From assembly GCA_928212115.1 (NCBI GenBank), contig CAKMRJ010005523.1, positions 108,052,988 to 108,116,987 of the forward strand: DNA of 64,000 bases, in the 5' to 3' direction. A model generated the notes under the pieces. It was given only the letters and a program-made list of their open reading frames with translations. It was not told where the DNA came from and searched no databases. The position numbers and the translations under genes are program-made. Below are positions 22,237-33,559 of this stretch, piece by piece; position 1 is the stretch's first letter; the number at the start of each line of letters is the position of its first letter. Origin of the DNA: Lactuca virosa (lineage: Eukaryota; Streptophyta; Magnoliopsida; Asterales; Asteraceae).

Positions 22237-23862
22237 GGTCTTTCCAACAATCCACAAGGATACCTAGCCAAAATGAACATGAGTTGGACCCCTAGCCTTA
22301 TAGGCCCCATTAGGCATTCAGGTCGAGCTTCAAACCCTAAAGCCTTAATCAGACAAGAACAGGCAGAGAGGCCCTCACACAACCCTCAACCTGAACCTAG
22401 ACATTAACCCAAAATGTGACGTTGCCAATGTTTCTCGTCTTCAAACGAGATAACTTTGACTCCTTAACATATGCTTCCCTGATTACAACCGATTGATGAA
22501 TATTATTCCTTGCATAAGTTTTGATTCATACAACAACCAGGACTAGCTATCCTCTTGTCCTTGGATATGAAACTTCGGGTTGACCCGCACTTGGAAATAT
22601 TTCCATTAATCCCAATCGATTTCCCCCTCTTGAATTCAGCTACACTCTGACAACTTCATAAACATTTGAATTTCCAAGCCATCCCAAAACTTCACCACTT
22701 GGCTCTTAACATCCAAGTCTGACATTATTAGGCATAAGAGAACCCGATGTCACCCTTGATCAATGTCGCTGCAACATCCAAACTTCACTTTTCAGGACCA
22801 CCACTAACTCGAGCTTGTAAGAACAAATATTACATGACCATACGAACTAGGGTAGACATTTCCTAAAAACCAAGATACGCACCACACGAAACTTTCCAAA
22901 GATTGACGCATCCATAGGACCTTCAACTGATACAACTCAAAACCCTCGAGCAGTTTCAACTGATGACAATGAACTATTTAACCAGCTATTGAAAATGGGT
23001 AGATAGCCAATCCAATGACCCACTTACTACTGAACAAAGCCCATGTGAAAGTACACATAAAAAGACCTGAATCTGGTTGATAGATTTACAATCGAGCTTC
23101 CCCTACTAAAGATAGCAGACGGTTCAACGAACTAGCCAACCCTTAAACTGACATTCAGCCTGAGCGGCTCAAGCGCCTCTTAACCTAATCTTCGGTGTCC
23201 CAGAAAAGGACAACTAGCCATAATGAGATCTTCGCCTATCATCTTTTGGTATGAGGAAAACACGCACATCCATGAAGGCATGATCCTGCTAGCAACTAAC
23301 TCTACACTCGCGATATGACCAATCCTTAATTATTTTGCAATCATAAAAGATTACGAAAAATCCTTGAGAATATACTGGGAAATTTTCCAACTCTGGGCAC
23401 TTGATGATACCCCACCATCCTTTTCTTATGATGCTATAAACCCGAACGAAAAATTTATTATACCTGCCCTACAGATTCCTCAGACCCACTGAGCTAAAAC
23501 CATAAAATCGAACCGACTGTCGATCCTCCAAGCAGAATCCTTAGTTCTCCCCCACTTAGGGTTCAAAATATCATTGGTTGACGTATTCCACGTGGAAAAC
23601 TAAGATCGGCTCAACCAGATACACTCCAATCATGACTCTCGGTATGCAGAATGGATATGACGATCCTTCGAATAAAGACAAGACAATCATAAAGAAACCC
23701 TGAACCTTACGCGGAGAATTAAACACTTCGAACATTACGTCTCTCAAACATAATCACATAATCATAAACATAAATAATGAAATCATAAAAGAAATGAATA
23801 CGATACGTACTAGCGACCACATCTGTCAAAACTCAGGCCTCCATGGCCTTCAACTGAAACTC

Positions 23863-24980
23863 TCAGCTCTTCACCACCAGATCCTCCACTCTGTGCTTTT
23901 CGCCATCATTAATCCTCAGTGTAGTTGGAGAGGGTTTCCTTGCCGCTCCACTCGTCAATCTCGGGCAGGCAGCCCTTTTGTGGCTCGTCTGATTGCAGTG
24001 AAAACAAATCAAACTCGATCCCTGAGGGAAACCCCTGCTAATATGACCAATCCCTCCACACTTGTAGCATCCCAAACCTCCTACTCAACACGCTCCATCG
24101 TGCGGTTTCCCGCACTTTCCGCAATGGCCCCGACCATGTTGGCCTCTATCTCATGAATCGAAAGTCTTGTACTTCTTTGCTGAGCCCTCTGTTGACTGAA
24201 CTAAAATTGGCTTCCGCTTCGTCCGAAGCTCCAACTAAATCTCATGCTCTTGGCTATGACAATAATATCCTCCAAGGTCTTACAACTCCACAGGCTCAGA
24301 AACTCCTGAATATCATCCCTTAACATATCATGGTACCTCATCTTATTCATCTCCTCATCCGCGGCATACTATGGAACCAGTAAAGCCCTCTCCCTAAACT
24401 TGGCGATGATTTTCGCCATAGTCTTTGTCGTCTGGCGAAGGTCCTAAAACTCCCTCGCCAACTACTGCACCTCAATAGCAGGTGTAAAGTCTCCCTTGAA
24501 TCTCGTTACAAAATCAGTCCAAGACATGGCCGCCACAACCTCAGCTCCTAGGGCATGACCAACCTCCACCCACCAGTAGCCAACTCCATCCCTCAAAAGG
24601 CAAGATAAAAACCCCAAATTCGATCCCTCAAGAAATAAAATTGTCCGTTGAGCCTTTTCCATGTCTGAAATCCATCATCTACTGGCAATAGGGTCCTTCT
24701 TCTAGAGGAACTTTTGGGCTTCGTAAGCCTTGAACTCCCAAAAGGAGAGAGTTTACGCTCAAATCTGACCAGCTGCAATATCTGCACAAAAATCCCCTAA
24801 TAGATCATCCAACAGATCCATGATCTTCTCCTTGATGGTAACAAACATCATAACACTCACATCCAAAATACCGCGAGTAATCTCTGACGTAACGAACTCG
24901 CATATTCTCTCATCAATCGGAAACAACTTGAACTAGAACCTCCTCCTTCAGTGCTCACCACCATACTGAAAGGCAACCAT
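23863..24980 (-). pseudogene. Gypsy (Tekay-like) gag, decayed
   Basis: Read on the minus strand in broken frames, this region has the same order of motifs as the intact gag at 48.9-47.7 kb: 'LIDERICEFV', 'TRGILDVS', 'MEKAQRTILFLEGSN', 'CLLRDGVGYWWVEV', 'FVTRFKGDFTPAIEVQ', 'KFRERALLVP', and 'MRYHDMLRDDIQEFL'. It ends in CCHC knuckles, CYKCGGIGHISRGFP (last Cys changed to Phe) and CFHCNQTSHKRAAC. Several stops and shifts interrupt it. Gag would be the particle protein; this copy cannot make it. Confidence 0.82.
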
Positions 24981-25790
24981 ACAAATGATTAAAACATACC
25001 CAAAGAATTCCTCATTCTACAAGCTTGTTAGAATCCTCGTGAGTTTCCTTGATTCGGGTACGGATCATGTACTTTCAGTAGTACGATCTCAATACTATCT
25101 TGCACACCTATCCGTACTTTTTGCAAGAATTATCATGAATCCTCTAAGTCACCTCTTATAATGATACTCCCAAAACTAGCTAAACAATGCACCATTCTCA
25201 CTAAAGCACTTACTAGGCTCTCTTATGTTTCCCAGCTGACCCTGCCATCAGTTACTAAAAGACTCCTACTAGTGTTAGCTAACTACTTAATGAACATAAT
25301 TACATGCAACAAAACTTAAATAATTTTTCAACTAAAAGATCTTGCCCTACAACGGTTAGACTTAGACAAGAGTTGTGTAATAGATCCAAATTAATTATTC
25401 TAAAACAATTCAACCTTTATGGCATGTAACTTAACGAATTCATTTAATAATTATTTAACATCAATACAAGCCTTGCAAAGCACAAAGCAAACAACATTCG
25501 AGCAGCAGAACTATATAGGTAACACAACATCAAAAAGGCATCTCTCTTAATAGGCATTCTAGCATGCAACCCTGAACATGTCCTTATTATAATTTCTAGC
25601 ATGCATATCATACTATAACACATATAACATATCAACATGTATGAATATTTTAGGAATCACTTACTTGATGCATCACACCTGTTTTTCTTAAAAACCTTTT
25701 TGGAAAACTCATTTTCTTGTAAAAGATTTTATTAACTCATCAGTTTGAGTTTAGACATACCCAAGAATGTGCCCAAATCCCTCAAACTAA

Positions 25791-25803
25791 GGCTCTAATA
25801 CCA
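25791..25803 (-). other. Primer binding site (tRNA-iMet type), one change
   Basis: On the minus strand, TGGTATTAGAGCC follows the LTR end (25807) after 3 nt. It matches the plant initiator tRNA-Met primer site TGGTATCAGAGCC except for one C to T change. It fixes the minus orientation of the element. Confidence 0.85.
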
Positions 25804-25806
25804 ACT

Positions 25807-27508
25807 TGTAACGTCCCAAAAATACCAATAAATTATTTTAATCATCAAATCCATACAAACATTTGTTCCTAAACCAATCATAGTAAAATGTATCTCTCAA
25901 ACATCAGTGTAAACCAATAATAATTAGTGCGGACAATCCATCAGGGGATGTTGTGCAGTCAAGCCGAGCCCTTCCTTTAGGAATTGGAAGTACCTGAAAG
26001 TATTTTGAATATAAATCGTAAGCACAAAGTTTAATGAGTTCAATAAAATACCACATACCATACATAAGATAGTACATGTTATGGGCCAAGTCATAGTCTT
26101 ATAGTCACTTCCTGCCATGGGCCAAATCATGGTCTTCCCTTGCAATGCCGAGAGGCAAATCTCGGTGTTACAAAAAAGTGACATGGGCCACATCCTGGTC
26201 TTCCATGCAAGTATCACGAAGACAAATAACATCCATTATACAAATGCCAAGGGCCAAATCCTGGTCGTACATATAAATGTCAGGGGCAGATCATGGTCTT
26301 TCATACCATTGCCAAGAACCAAATCCTGGTCATTCATACATATGCCAAGGTCCACACATGGTCTTCCATGCAAGTATCACAAAGAAAACTAGCATCCTAA
26401 ATAGTATAGTGAAAAGACTCACATCGCAGATGTAGCCAACAACTAACAACTGTCATAGCCAATGAATGGGTGCTATACACCTTCTTGTAAACCACACAAG
26501 GTAAATCCTTAGTCAACCTTCTAAAACTAGTCAATTGATCAAAAGTAAACCAAGTCAAAAGTTAACAATCAAAGTCAAAGTCAACAATCAAAATCATTAA
26601 TAGCTGACTTCCACGACGTGGCTTGTCCATGACCACGTCGTGGCTAACAAACTCAGTCCCTATCCAAACTTCAGTCGCTGACAACTCAGTCTCGAATAAC
26701 TCAATTTCCACATCGTGGCAGACATGTCACCACGCCGTGCTCACTCCAGAAAAAAAGTCGATGAATCCCGTATTACCACGTTGTGGCACCCTTCATGCCA
26801 CATCATGGCTACTGGCTAAGAACAACTTAATAGATTGGGTCCTTAATCTATTAAGCCTACAACTCCAAATTTCTAGAAAGCTTTTAAAGACTTCAAAGGC
26901 TCATAAAAATCCATACTTTATGGACATGTATGTCCAATGCATATCTCTATCCCATCTAGGTAAAAAATAGAAATGGGTTCAAAACCTCCATGCATAAACT
27001 CAATGCTCCACAACTCTTTAGATATGGAACACCTAACCATCTAGTTATAACCAATAAAGTTGCAAACTTTATTGAATCTTTCCATTCAAAACATCATGAA
27101 CATGAAGAAGAAGCATTTAAGCCTAGATCTAGAAGAGACTAACCAATAAGATCAGAAAAAGGAGACTCACAAAGGTCCAGAAGTTGCTCAAATGAAGCCT
27201 CTAAGCTTGCCAAGAGGCTCACTACACCATAAGGATTTTCTTCTTCCTTTCAAGTTCATCAAAACACCAAAAGTAAGTTTAAATATGGAGGATATTGTAT
27301 TAGGATGTGCTTCAAGGTTCTTAGAGGTGATGGAGGCCAAAAATAATGCCCTAATTCTGAGGTTAGAGGCTTAAATACAGAGGAAACTCTAAAATTATGG
27401 GATTAGGCCAAAACAGTCGCCATGTTGTGGCATAAAGTTTTTCCCAAAAACTCCATCTTTGATCCCGATAAGTTTTGAGTTAAACCATATTGAAAAACAG
27501 GCGTTACA
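25807..27508 (-). mobile_element. LTR (5') of decayed Gypsy element
   Basis: 1702 bp from TGTAACGTCCC to GGCGTTACA. It lies next to the primer binding site and gag, so it is the 5' LTR in the minus sense. It holds CCAAGGGCC/TCCTGGTC sub-repeats and a CCACGTCGTGG palindrome near 26630. The flanks 19430-19434 (CAAAG) and 27509-27513 (CAGAA) are only roughly alike. Still, the homologous locus at about 32.2 kb reads continuously through the junction ('ataattaaccagaagtcc'), proving the insertion. Confidence 0.82.
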
Positions 27509-28233
27509 CAGAAGTCCAAAATTCTTCTATCTTATATGCTTAGAACGATTTGAATTTGTAGTTTCTAATGCAAAAAGGAAAGCCGTATAGAGTTCCGTAG
27601 AGAAAGTTATGATGTTTTTGCCATGGTTGTCAAGCGAATAGAAAACAGTCAAATTTGAAAAAGTGTTTTAGTTTTCCAAGTCTCTTGAGATCTTTTATGC
27701 ATATATTGAAGTATTAGATGTTTATATTTTATTTATGAATTATTTTAATATTTTAAGACCTATAACTAGTTGAACTTTTATTTAGATTCATCAATTTTAA
27801 TAAATCTCAATTTTCTCTCCAAATTGTGTGTGTATTTCTTGGAGCGGATATAGAATCACATATTTTCAAGTCTGCAGTCGTCTTCCTCGTAAAACAATCT
27901 TCTTCTTGCACATTGTAGACAGTTGTTCGAAATCTTCTTATACCAATATGGTCTGCAGACTCCAGACCTATTACCTTTTAAAAAACAAACAACACCTTTG
28001 AAAAAACTCATACACTTAAGATAATATAAATGGTATTCATTTTTGTAATTTGTTTGGAGCACGTTTTGGCAAAGAGCCGCAACATGCTGATAGTATATTA
28101 CTTCTAACTCCAACTGAAGTTTTTTTTGTGAAGTTCAACAATGTTGTTGATGAAAGCCAAACTTCTATAACCAACGTAAATACTTAAAAAGAAAATCAAC
28201 AAAAACTCATCTTTTTTCCATCTTCAAAGTATC
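27509..28233. repeat. Direct duplicate D1, right part, and flank
   Basis: 27509 to about 27835 matches 32213-32690 (minus the SINE there): 'cagaagtccaaaa', 'gaatttgtagtttctaatgcaaaa', 'catatattgaagtatt', 'ttttctctccaaatt'. From about 28060 the inverted-repeat arm begins. 27840-28060 has a minus-strand ORF of 85 codons with no recognisable content. Confidence 0.7.
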
Positions 28234-28249
28234 TAATAGGTATTGCGTG

Positions 28250-30413
28250 ATAAATGGAGATAAATGGATTCTGGTGATAAATCGAGAGGGTGGATTCGTG
28301 CTTGTCTTTAGTCTTCTAGAGGTTCGGTTCTCATCTATGGCTCAGCTTCTGAAGAGTTTACTTTTTATAGAGGTCTCAGATAAGGGGATCCTCTTTCCCC
28401 TTTTTATTTATTCGGGTGATGGAAGGTTTGCATGTTGCTTTCCAAGGGATCGTCGATTGTCAACTTTTCTCGGGTATTGTGCTTGATTCAAATTCTTTAA
28501 TTACTGTTTTCCAATTATTTTATGTAGAGGACGCGGTGTTCATCGGAGAATGGAATGATGGCAATATCTGTAATATTTTTAGAATGTTACATTGTTTTCA
28601 TCTTGCATATGGATGGAGGAAATGGCTGAGCAGATAGGATGTACGAAAATGAAAATGCCTTTTACTTAACTTGGTCTTCCTGTTGGAGGTAATATACATA
28701 GACTTTATTCTTTGCGGGAAGTGGTTCACAAAGTTATGTCTAAACTTTCAAATCGGAAAGTTAAATCTTTATCTATAGGTGAGAGATTGACTCTTATTAA
28801 GTCGGTTTTGGTTGTGGTTCCGACTTATTATATGTTGTTTTATACAGCCCCCACAGGGATTCTTTCCATGTTTGAGGCATTGCGTAATAATTTTTTCTTG
28901 GGGGCTGAAATGGATGAAAAGAAACTCACTCTGGTTAGTTGGAAACAAGTTCTTACTTGAAAAATCTCTTGGTGGTCTAGGAGTGAGCATCTTGTTTACT
29001 TTAAACCGTGCTCTTCTTTTTATGTTGATCTGAAGATTTTTGTACAACCCCACAAGTCTTTGGCTCTCGTTTATAAAGGATATTCATGGTATCAAAGCCG
29101 GTGTTGGTGGGGTAATTTCCAAGTACATAAGTTCTACATGGCTTGACATTCTTAAAGTGGTAGATTATCTCAAAAAGTTGGGAATTAACTTGTTATATTT
29201 TGTAAAAAAAAAGAATTGGGGATGGTGCTTCTACGATTTTTTGGGATGACAAGTGGTTGAATGGGATGTCTCTTAAGTGCAGTTTCCGAGAATTTTCAAT
29301 CTGGAGGAAGATAAGCTCATTTCGGTCAAAGCTAAATTAGGCCAATCTTCGTTGCTTGCTTCTTTTCATAGAAACCCGATGGGGGGAGCCGAGGTTCTCC
29401 AATAGGAAGGGTTGTTGGTAATTTCCAAGTACATAAGTTCTACATGGCTTGACATTCTTAAAGCGGTAGATTATCTCAAAAAGTTGGGAATTAACTTGTT
29501 ATATTTTGTAAAAAAAAGAATTGGGGATGGTGCTTCTACGATTTTTTGGGATGACAAGTGGTTGAATGGGATGTCTCTTAAGTGCAGTTTCCGAGAATTT
29601 TCAATCTGGAGGAAGATAAGCTCATTTCGGTCAAAGCTAAATTAGGCCAATCTTCGTTGCTTGCTTCTTTTCATAGAAACCCGATGGGGGGAGCCGAGGT
29701 TCTCCAATAGGAAGGGTTGTTGGATCTTATTCTGCTACTGATAGAAGGTTTTGGTCTTTAACGGTTATGGAAGAACTCTCGGTTGCCTCTACTCGCTCCT
29801 ATATTGACATAATTTTCCTCCTTACTTCTAATATGCCAACCAGATGGGTTCGCATTGTCCCTATAAAAAATAACGTCTTCTCGTGGCGTCTCTCTCTTGA
29901 TAAACTTTCGACTAGAGTTATTCTAGACAACCATGGTTTGGATGTGCCATCTATATTGTGCCCACTTTGTGAGAAACATGTGGATACGAGTTCCCATTCA
30001 TTTTTCACCTGTGATTTTGCTTTGGGGCTTCGTGCTTAGGTTGCTAGATGGTGGGATTTATCGATTCATGTGCTTGATTCTTATGTTGATTGGCTTGGGT
30101 GGTTCAAGGCTCTTAGATTTTCGGTGGGTGTCAAGAATTTTTTGGAAGCTATTTTTTACGTGTATTGGTGGCATATTTAGTCCTTCAGAAATGCCACGTT
30201 GTTTGTTAAAGATAAACTGAGAGTGACAGTTGTTTTTGATAATATTGTTACTCAAGCTTTCCTTTGATGTAATGTTAGGTGTAAGAAAGACATTAACTAG
30301 GTTGGGTGGCTCGATAACCCCAAGCCAACGATTATGTAGTGTTTTGCTTCTTTCCCGGCTAGTTTCTTGCTATTCCGGTTTCTTTTAATAAAATCTTGTC
30401 GTTCAAAAGAAAT
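28250..30413 (+). mobile_element. 5'-truncated LINE (L1-type), decayed, with 16-bp TSD
   Basis: Frame-broken ORF2 remnants run along the plus strand. There are reverse transcriptase pieces ('QGDPLSPF'-like text, 'LGLPVGGNIHRLYSL', 'LSNRKVKSLSIGERLTLIKSVL', 'PTYYMLFY', 'NNFFLGAEMDEKKLTLVSWK'). Then 'IGDGASTIFWDDKWL' and a zf-RVT-like end ('VPIKNNVFSWRLSLDKLSTR', 'CPLCEKHVDTSSHSFFTCDFA'). The 3' end is short and A-rich after 'cttgtcgttcaaaag'. Near-perfect target repeats flank it: TAATAGGTATTGCGTG (28234-28249) and TAATAAGTATTGTGTG (30414-30429). The inverted arm at 17.3 kb gives the empty site. Confidence 0.88.
29111..29721 (+). repeat. Tandem duplication inside the LINE, period 306 bp
   Basis: The copies start 'ggtaatttccaagtacataa' at 29111 and 29417 and both end 'ctccaataggaagggttgttg'. 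I see two differences: aaagTggta versus aaagCggta, and one A fewer in an A run. The duplication is young compared with the decay of the LINE itself. Short GTTGTTGG-like homology lies at the junction. Confidence 0.93.
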
Positions 30414-30756
30414 TAATAAGTATTGTGTGCTTTGTTGTTTCGCATCTGGTTTTTAATATAGCACACATATGACCGTATTTTATTTTTCTAGAAGATTACT
30501 AAAAAAATATAATGACAACACAAAAAAGTAAATGGAAATATTTTCATAGAAAAACATGTGATAAACATGTTCAATCTTGGAGCCTCCCGTTTTAAGTTTA
30601 TGCTATAAAGTAGACATATGGGACAAGTTAGGTGACGAAATAACTCTTTCTTTAACATTCATTTTTGTTTACTAAATGCCTAACATAAAACATGATTTCC
30701 CTTCTATACCTTTAGGCCCTCGGGTACGGAAGCCACGAAAACCATTCGTAGCAAGG
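30414..30756. repeat. Inverted-repeat arm, right outer half
   Basis: Reverse complement of about 16945-17290, including 'tagcacacatatgaccgtat', 'gacatatgggacaagttagg' and 'tacctttaggccctcgggta'. Confidence 0.85.
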
Positions 30757-31087
30757 TGGGAAAGGTTTCGCGATCATGCACACCATCCTCGGTGCCACAG
30801 TCGTGGTGGTTCGTGGAGTGTGGCATAAACGGGCATGATCAAATGTTATTGGCACTTAATTTCTTTTTTATACATTTACTAGCCTTTAACATATATTTGT
30901 ATAAAAAATCCACTAAATATTAACCATTCCATCTTGCTTATAAATACCAATCATTTTACTACAAATTTTTTCATAACATTTGTTCTTCCTTTACTTCACA
31001 AACCAAAATACATTCATAATTTTTAATCCATACCACAAAACAATTCACACAACCATCAAACTTTGAAACCCAACAACAATTGAAAAA

Positions 31088-31475
31088 AATGAAGAAATTG
31101 AGTTACATCATGCTTGGATTTTGGTGTCAGAATACCCCTCTAAAAGAAGAGAAACTTTTTGGCAATCTATTTAAAACCTCTTCCACAAAGAAATGAGGAA
31201 AGGTGCTTATCGGCATCTTGACTTACTTTCGTCAAAGACATGATATGAGGTTAAAAATAACCAAAACCAATGACATTTACCATGACCTCAAAACACACAT
31301 CCAAATAGGAGTACAACTTCAATGTTATCGATGCAACATTGAAACAATACCAAAAATCTCAACTTAACCGTAAACATTTTACCTATATCAATGATTGCTA
31401 TAAATTGCGTAATTCTATGAAAGCGTTTTTGTTGACACATGCAAATGTTGAAGATGAAATTTCAATTTTGTACTA
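31088..31475 (+). pseudogene. SANT/Myb-like transposon-type ORF, decayed
   Basis: In shifting frames the text resembles the plant Myb/SANT-like proteins linked to PIF/Harbinger elements (often misannotated as glutathione S-transferase T3-like). Visible pieces are 'ETFWQSI', 'FHKEMRKGAYR', 'LLSSKT', 'TNDIYHDLKTH', and 'NRKHFTYINDCYKLRNSMKAF'. Several stops and shifts are present. Such proteins act with a Harbinger transposase in the nucleus; this copy is dead. Identification is by eye only. Confidence 0.45.
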
Positions 31476-31589
31476 AGTAATTTATCTTTTTATTTAAATT
31501 AATGTGGTATGATAGTGGTGATCAGTTGAAGCTTAGGTGACATAAATTTTCATCTTACCAAGTGGTCAGTATACCCTTTGGGCTTACAA

Positions 31590-31593
<4 letters not shown>

Positions 31594-31650
<57 letters not shown>
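31594..31650. repeat. (TA)n microsatellite
   Basis: About 57 bp of TA repeat. Confidence 0.95.
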
Positions 31651-31651
<1 letters not shown>

Positions 31652-32185
31652 TATCTAACTTAAGATAATATTTTTCTGATTTATCGCCACCAGGGTGATT
31701 CAAGGCCACATGGTGTGCCTAATTAAGCTCTATTTGGGAACAATAACTTCTCATAGGCCTTTGTTTTCTGACATGGTATTTAATTGTGAGAGACTCTTCA
31801 CTTGGTTACAGTTATGGGTCGTTTTTGGTCCTTTAATGAAAACTTTTGATCTTCCATTCTTATTAAGTTCCTAAGTCCCGACGATTTTCATGTGTATAAA
31901 TGAGGCATCATCACCCTTTTGTTAATCATTTGATTCTTTGTTATATTTATATTGGTTTATGTTCCTGAGTTTAATATGCATTATTTTTTCATCAGAGTAG
32001 ATTTTTTCTTTTTATTATGATCCATAAAATTTTGAGCATATTATTTATTTTTTGTTGTTATTGAAGGGCAATGAAGAAGATGAAGGTTTAATAGAGTTCG
32101 AAAAAGAAGGTTTATATGGTGATCTGGAGATGTTCCTAACATATGAGGTGTTGATGAAGAAATTGTATAAAGTTTTTTTACCAAC

Positions 32186-33559
32186 TTCAACAAAAAGTCT
32201 ATAATTAACCAGAAGTCCAAAAGTTGTGTATCTTATAAGCTTAGAAAGCTCTGAATTTGTAGTTTCTAATGCAAAAAAGGCAAGTCATTTAGAGTTCTGT
32301 AGAGGAAGGTATGTTGTTTTGTTAATAGTTTGTCTAGTGGATAGAAACCAGTCGAATTTGACAGTCTTTTGGTTATCCAAATCTCTTGAGATCTTCAATG
32401 CATATATTGAAGTATTGGATGTTTATACTTTATTTATGAATTACTAAAGGGCTTCTAGCCCAGCAGTATTACGTGATGATCTCTCTCCTTGAGGTCGAGG
32501 GTTCAAGTCCCGTCGTGGACATAGGTGGATTTAGGTGTTAGTTTAGGAGTAGATTATATATTATATTCTCCGATTCAAAAAGAAAAACTTTATTTATGAA
32601 TTCTTTTAATATTTTAAGTTCTATAATTAGTTGAGCTTTTGTTTAGAGTCATCAATTTTAATGAAGCTTATTTTTCTCTCCAAATTATGTGTGTGTTTTT
32701 GACCAACTTCAACAAAAAAATAATATATAATGATACAAAAGTCTTAAAAATTGCATATCTTATATGCTTGGAAAGCTATGGATATTTAGTTTTCAATGAA
32801 AAAACAGAAACACTTTTAGAATTCTGTAAAGGACGTTATGATGTTTTTGCCCTAGGTTATTTAGTGGATAGAAAATAATCGAATCATACTAAGCTTTTGG
32901 ATTTACCAAGTATTTTGAGATCTCCAATGAATGTACTCAAATATTTGATGTTTTAAAGATATTGATAAAGTCTTATAGTTTTTTAGGTTCCATAAATAGT
33001 TGAGGTTTTGTTTAGAATAGTCATTTTTTTTAAAATTTATTTCTCTCCAAATTTTGTGTGTTATTTAGACCAACTTCAACGAGAAGTCTGGAATGATCCA
33101 GAAGTCAAAAAAATGATGTATCTTATATGCTTGGAAAGCTTAAAATGTTTAGCTTCCAATGAAGCAAATGGAAAATCTTTTAGAGTTTTATGGACGGAGT
33201 TATGGCATTTTTTGTACAGGATGTCCAGTGTACAAAGATATATTCGGTGGTATGAAAAAATATTTTTCAACCAACTTCAAAGGGAAGTATGGAACAATCC
33301 AGAAGGCGAAAAACCATGTGATATATAAATATTCCTAGAATGCTCTAAATGTGTAGATTCCAATGAAAAATGGCAAGCATTTTGGAGTTTTGTGGAGGAA
33401 TTTATGATGCTTTTGCCATAGGTTTTCCAGTTACAAAGAACTGTTCGGTGGTCTAAAAACAAATTTTGACAACTTCAACAACATGTCTAGAACGATCCAT
33501 AAGTAAAAAAAATCAAAGTACTATATATGCCTGTAAAGATCAAGATGTGTAGATTCCAA
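32186..33559. repeat. Degenerate array of ~200-400 bp units ('accaacttcaac ... gtagattccaatg')
   Basis: At least five units can be recognised by the sequence of landmarks 'ccaacttcaac', 'agtctggaatgatccagaag', 'tatcttatatgcttggaaagc', 'tttgtagtttctaatg' and 'tagagttttgtggagg'. They start near 32186, 32702, 33070, 33269 and 33468; a further unit follows after the retrotransposon at 51102-51200. The sequences are heavily diverged. The short ORFs here change frame between units, so I treat the array as non-coding. Confidence 0.7.
32443..32586 (+). mobile_element. tRNA-derived SINE, 144 bp, perfect 16-bp TSD
   Basis: Perfect direct repeats, ACTTTATTTATGAATT, flank it at 32427-32442 and 32587-32602. 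Near its 5' end is a Pol III box A (TAGCCCAGCAG, 32456-32466) and 34 nt later a box B (GGTTCAAGTCC, 32500-32510). The 3' end is A-rich (AAAAAGAAAA). The duplicate locus at 27.75 kb lacks it ('tatttatgaattattttaat'). It would be moved by a LINE machinery in trans. Confidence 0.93.

Larger units (their letters stand above)
20366..25790 (-). mobile_element. Internal region of decayed Tekay-like element
   Basis: This is the interior between the two related LTRs, hosting a Copia solo LTR (21484-22236) and a 187-bp tandem duplication. Gag remnants are clear on the minus strand between about 24980 and 23863. From about 23860 down to 20366 I could not recognise protease, reverse transcriptase or integrase motifs, so pol is lost, replaced or decayed beyond recognition. 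Confidence 0.6.
30757..32426. repeat. Direct duplicate D2
   Basis: Same orientation as D1 (18608-19434 plus 27509 onward). D2 keeps about 1 kb (30985-31968) that D1 lacks, and carries a (TA)n tract at about 31594-31650. It is free of the Gypsy insertion and serves as its empty site. Confidence 0.8.

Noticed and set aside
32443..32586. Functional tRNA gene
   Set aside because: Boxes A and B are present but no cloverleaf with an acceptor stem closes. The target duplication and A-rich end show a SINE.
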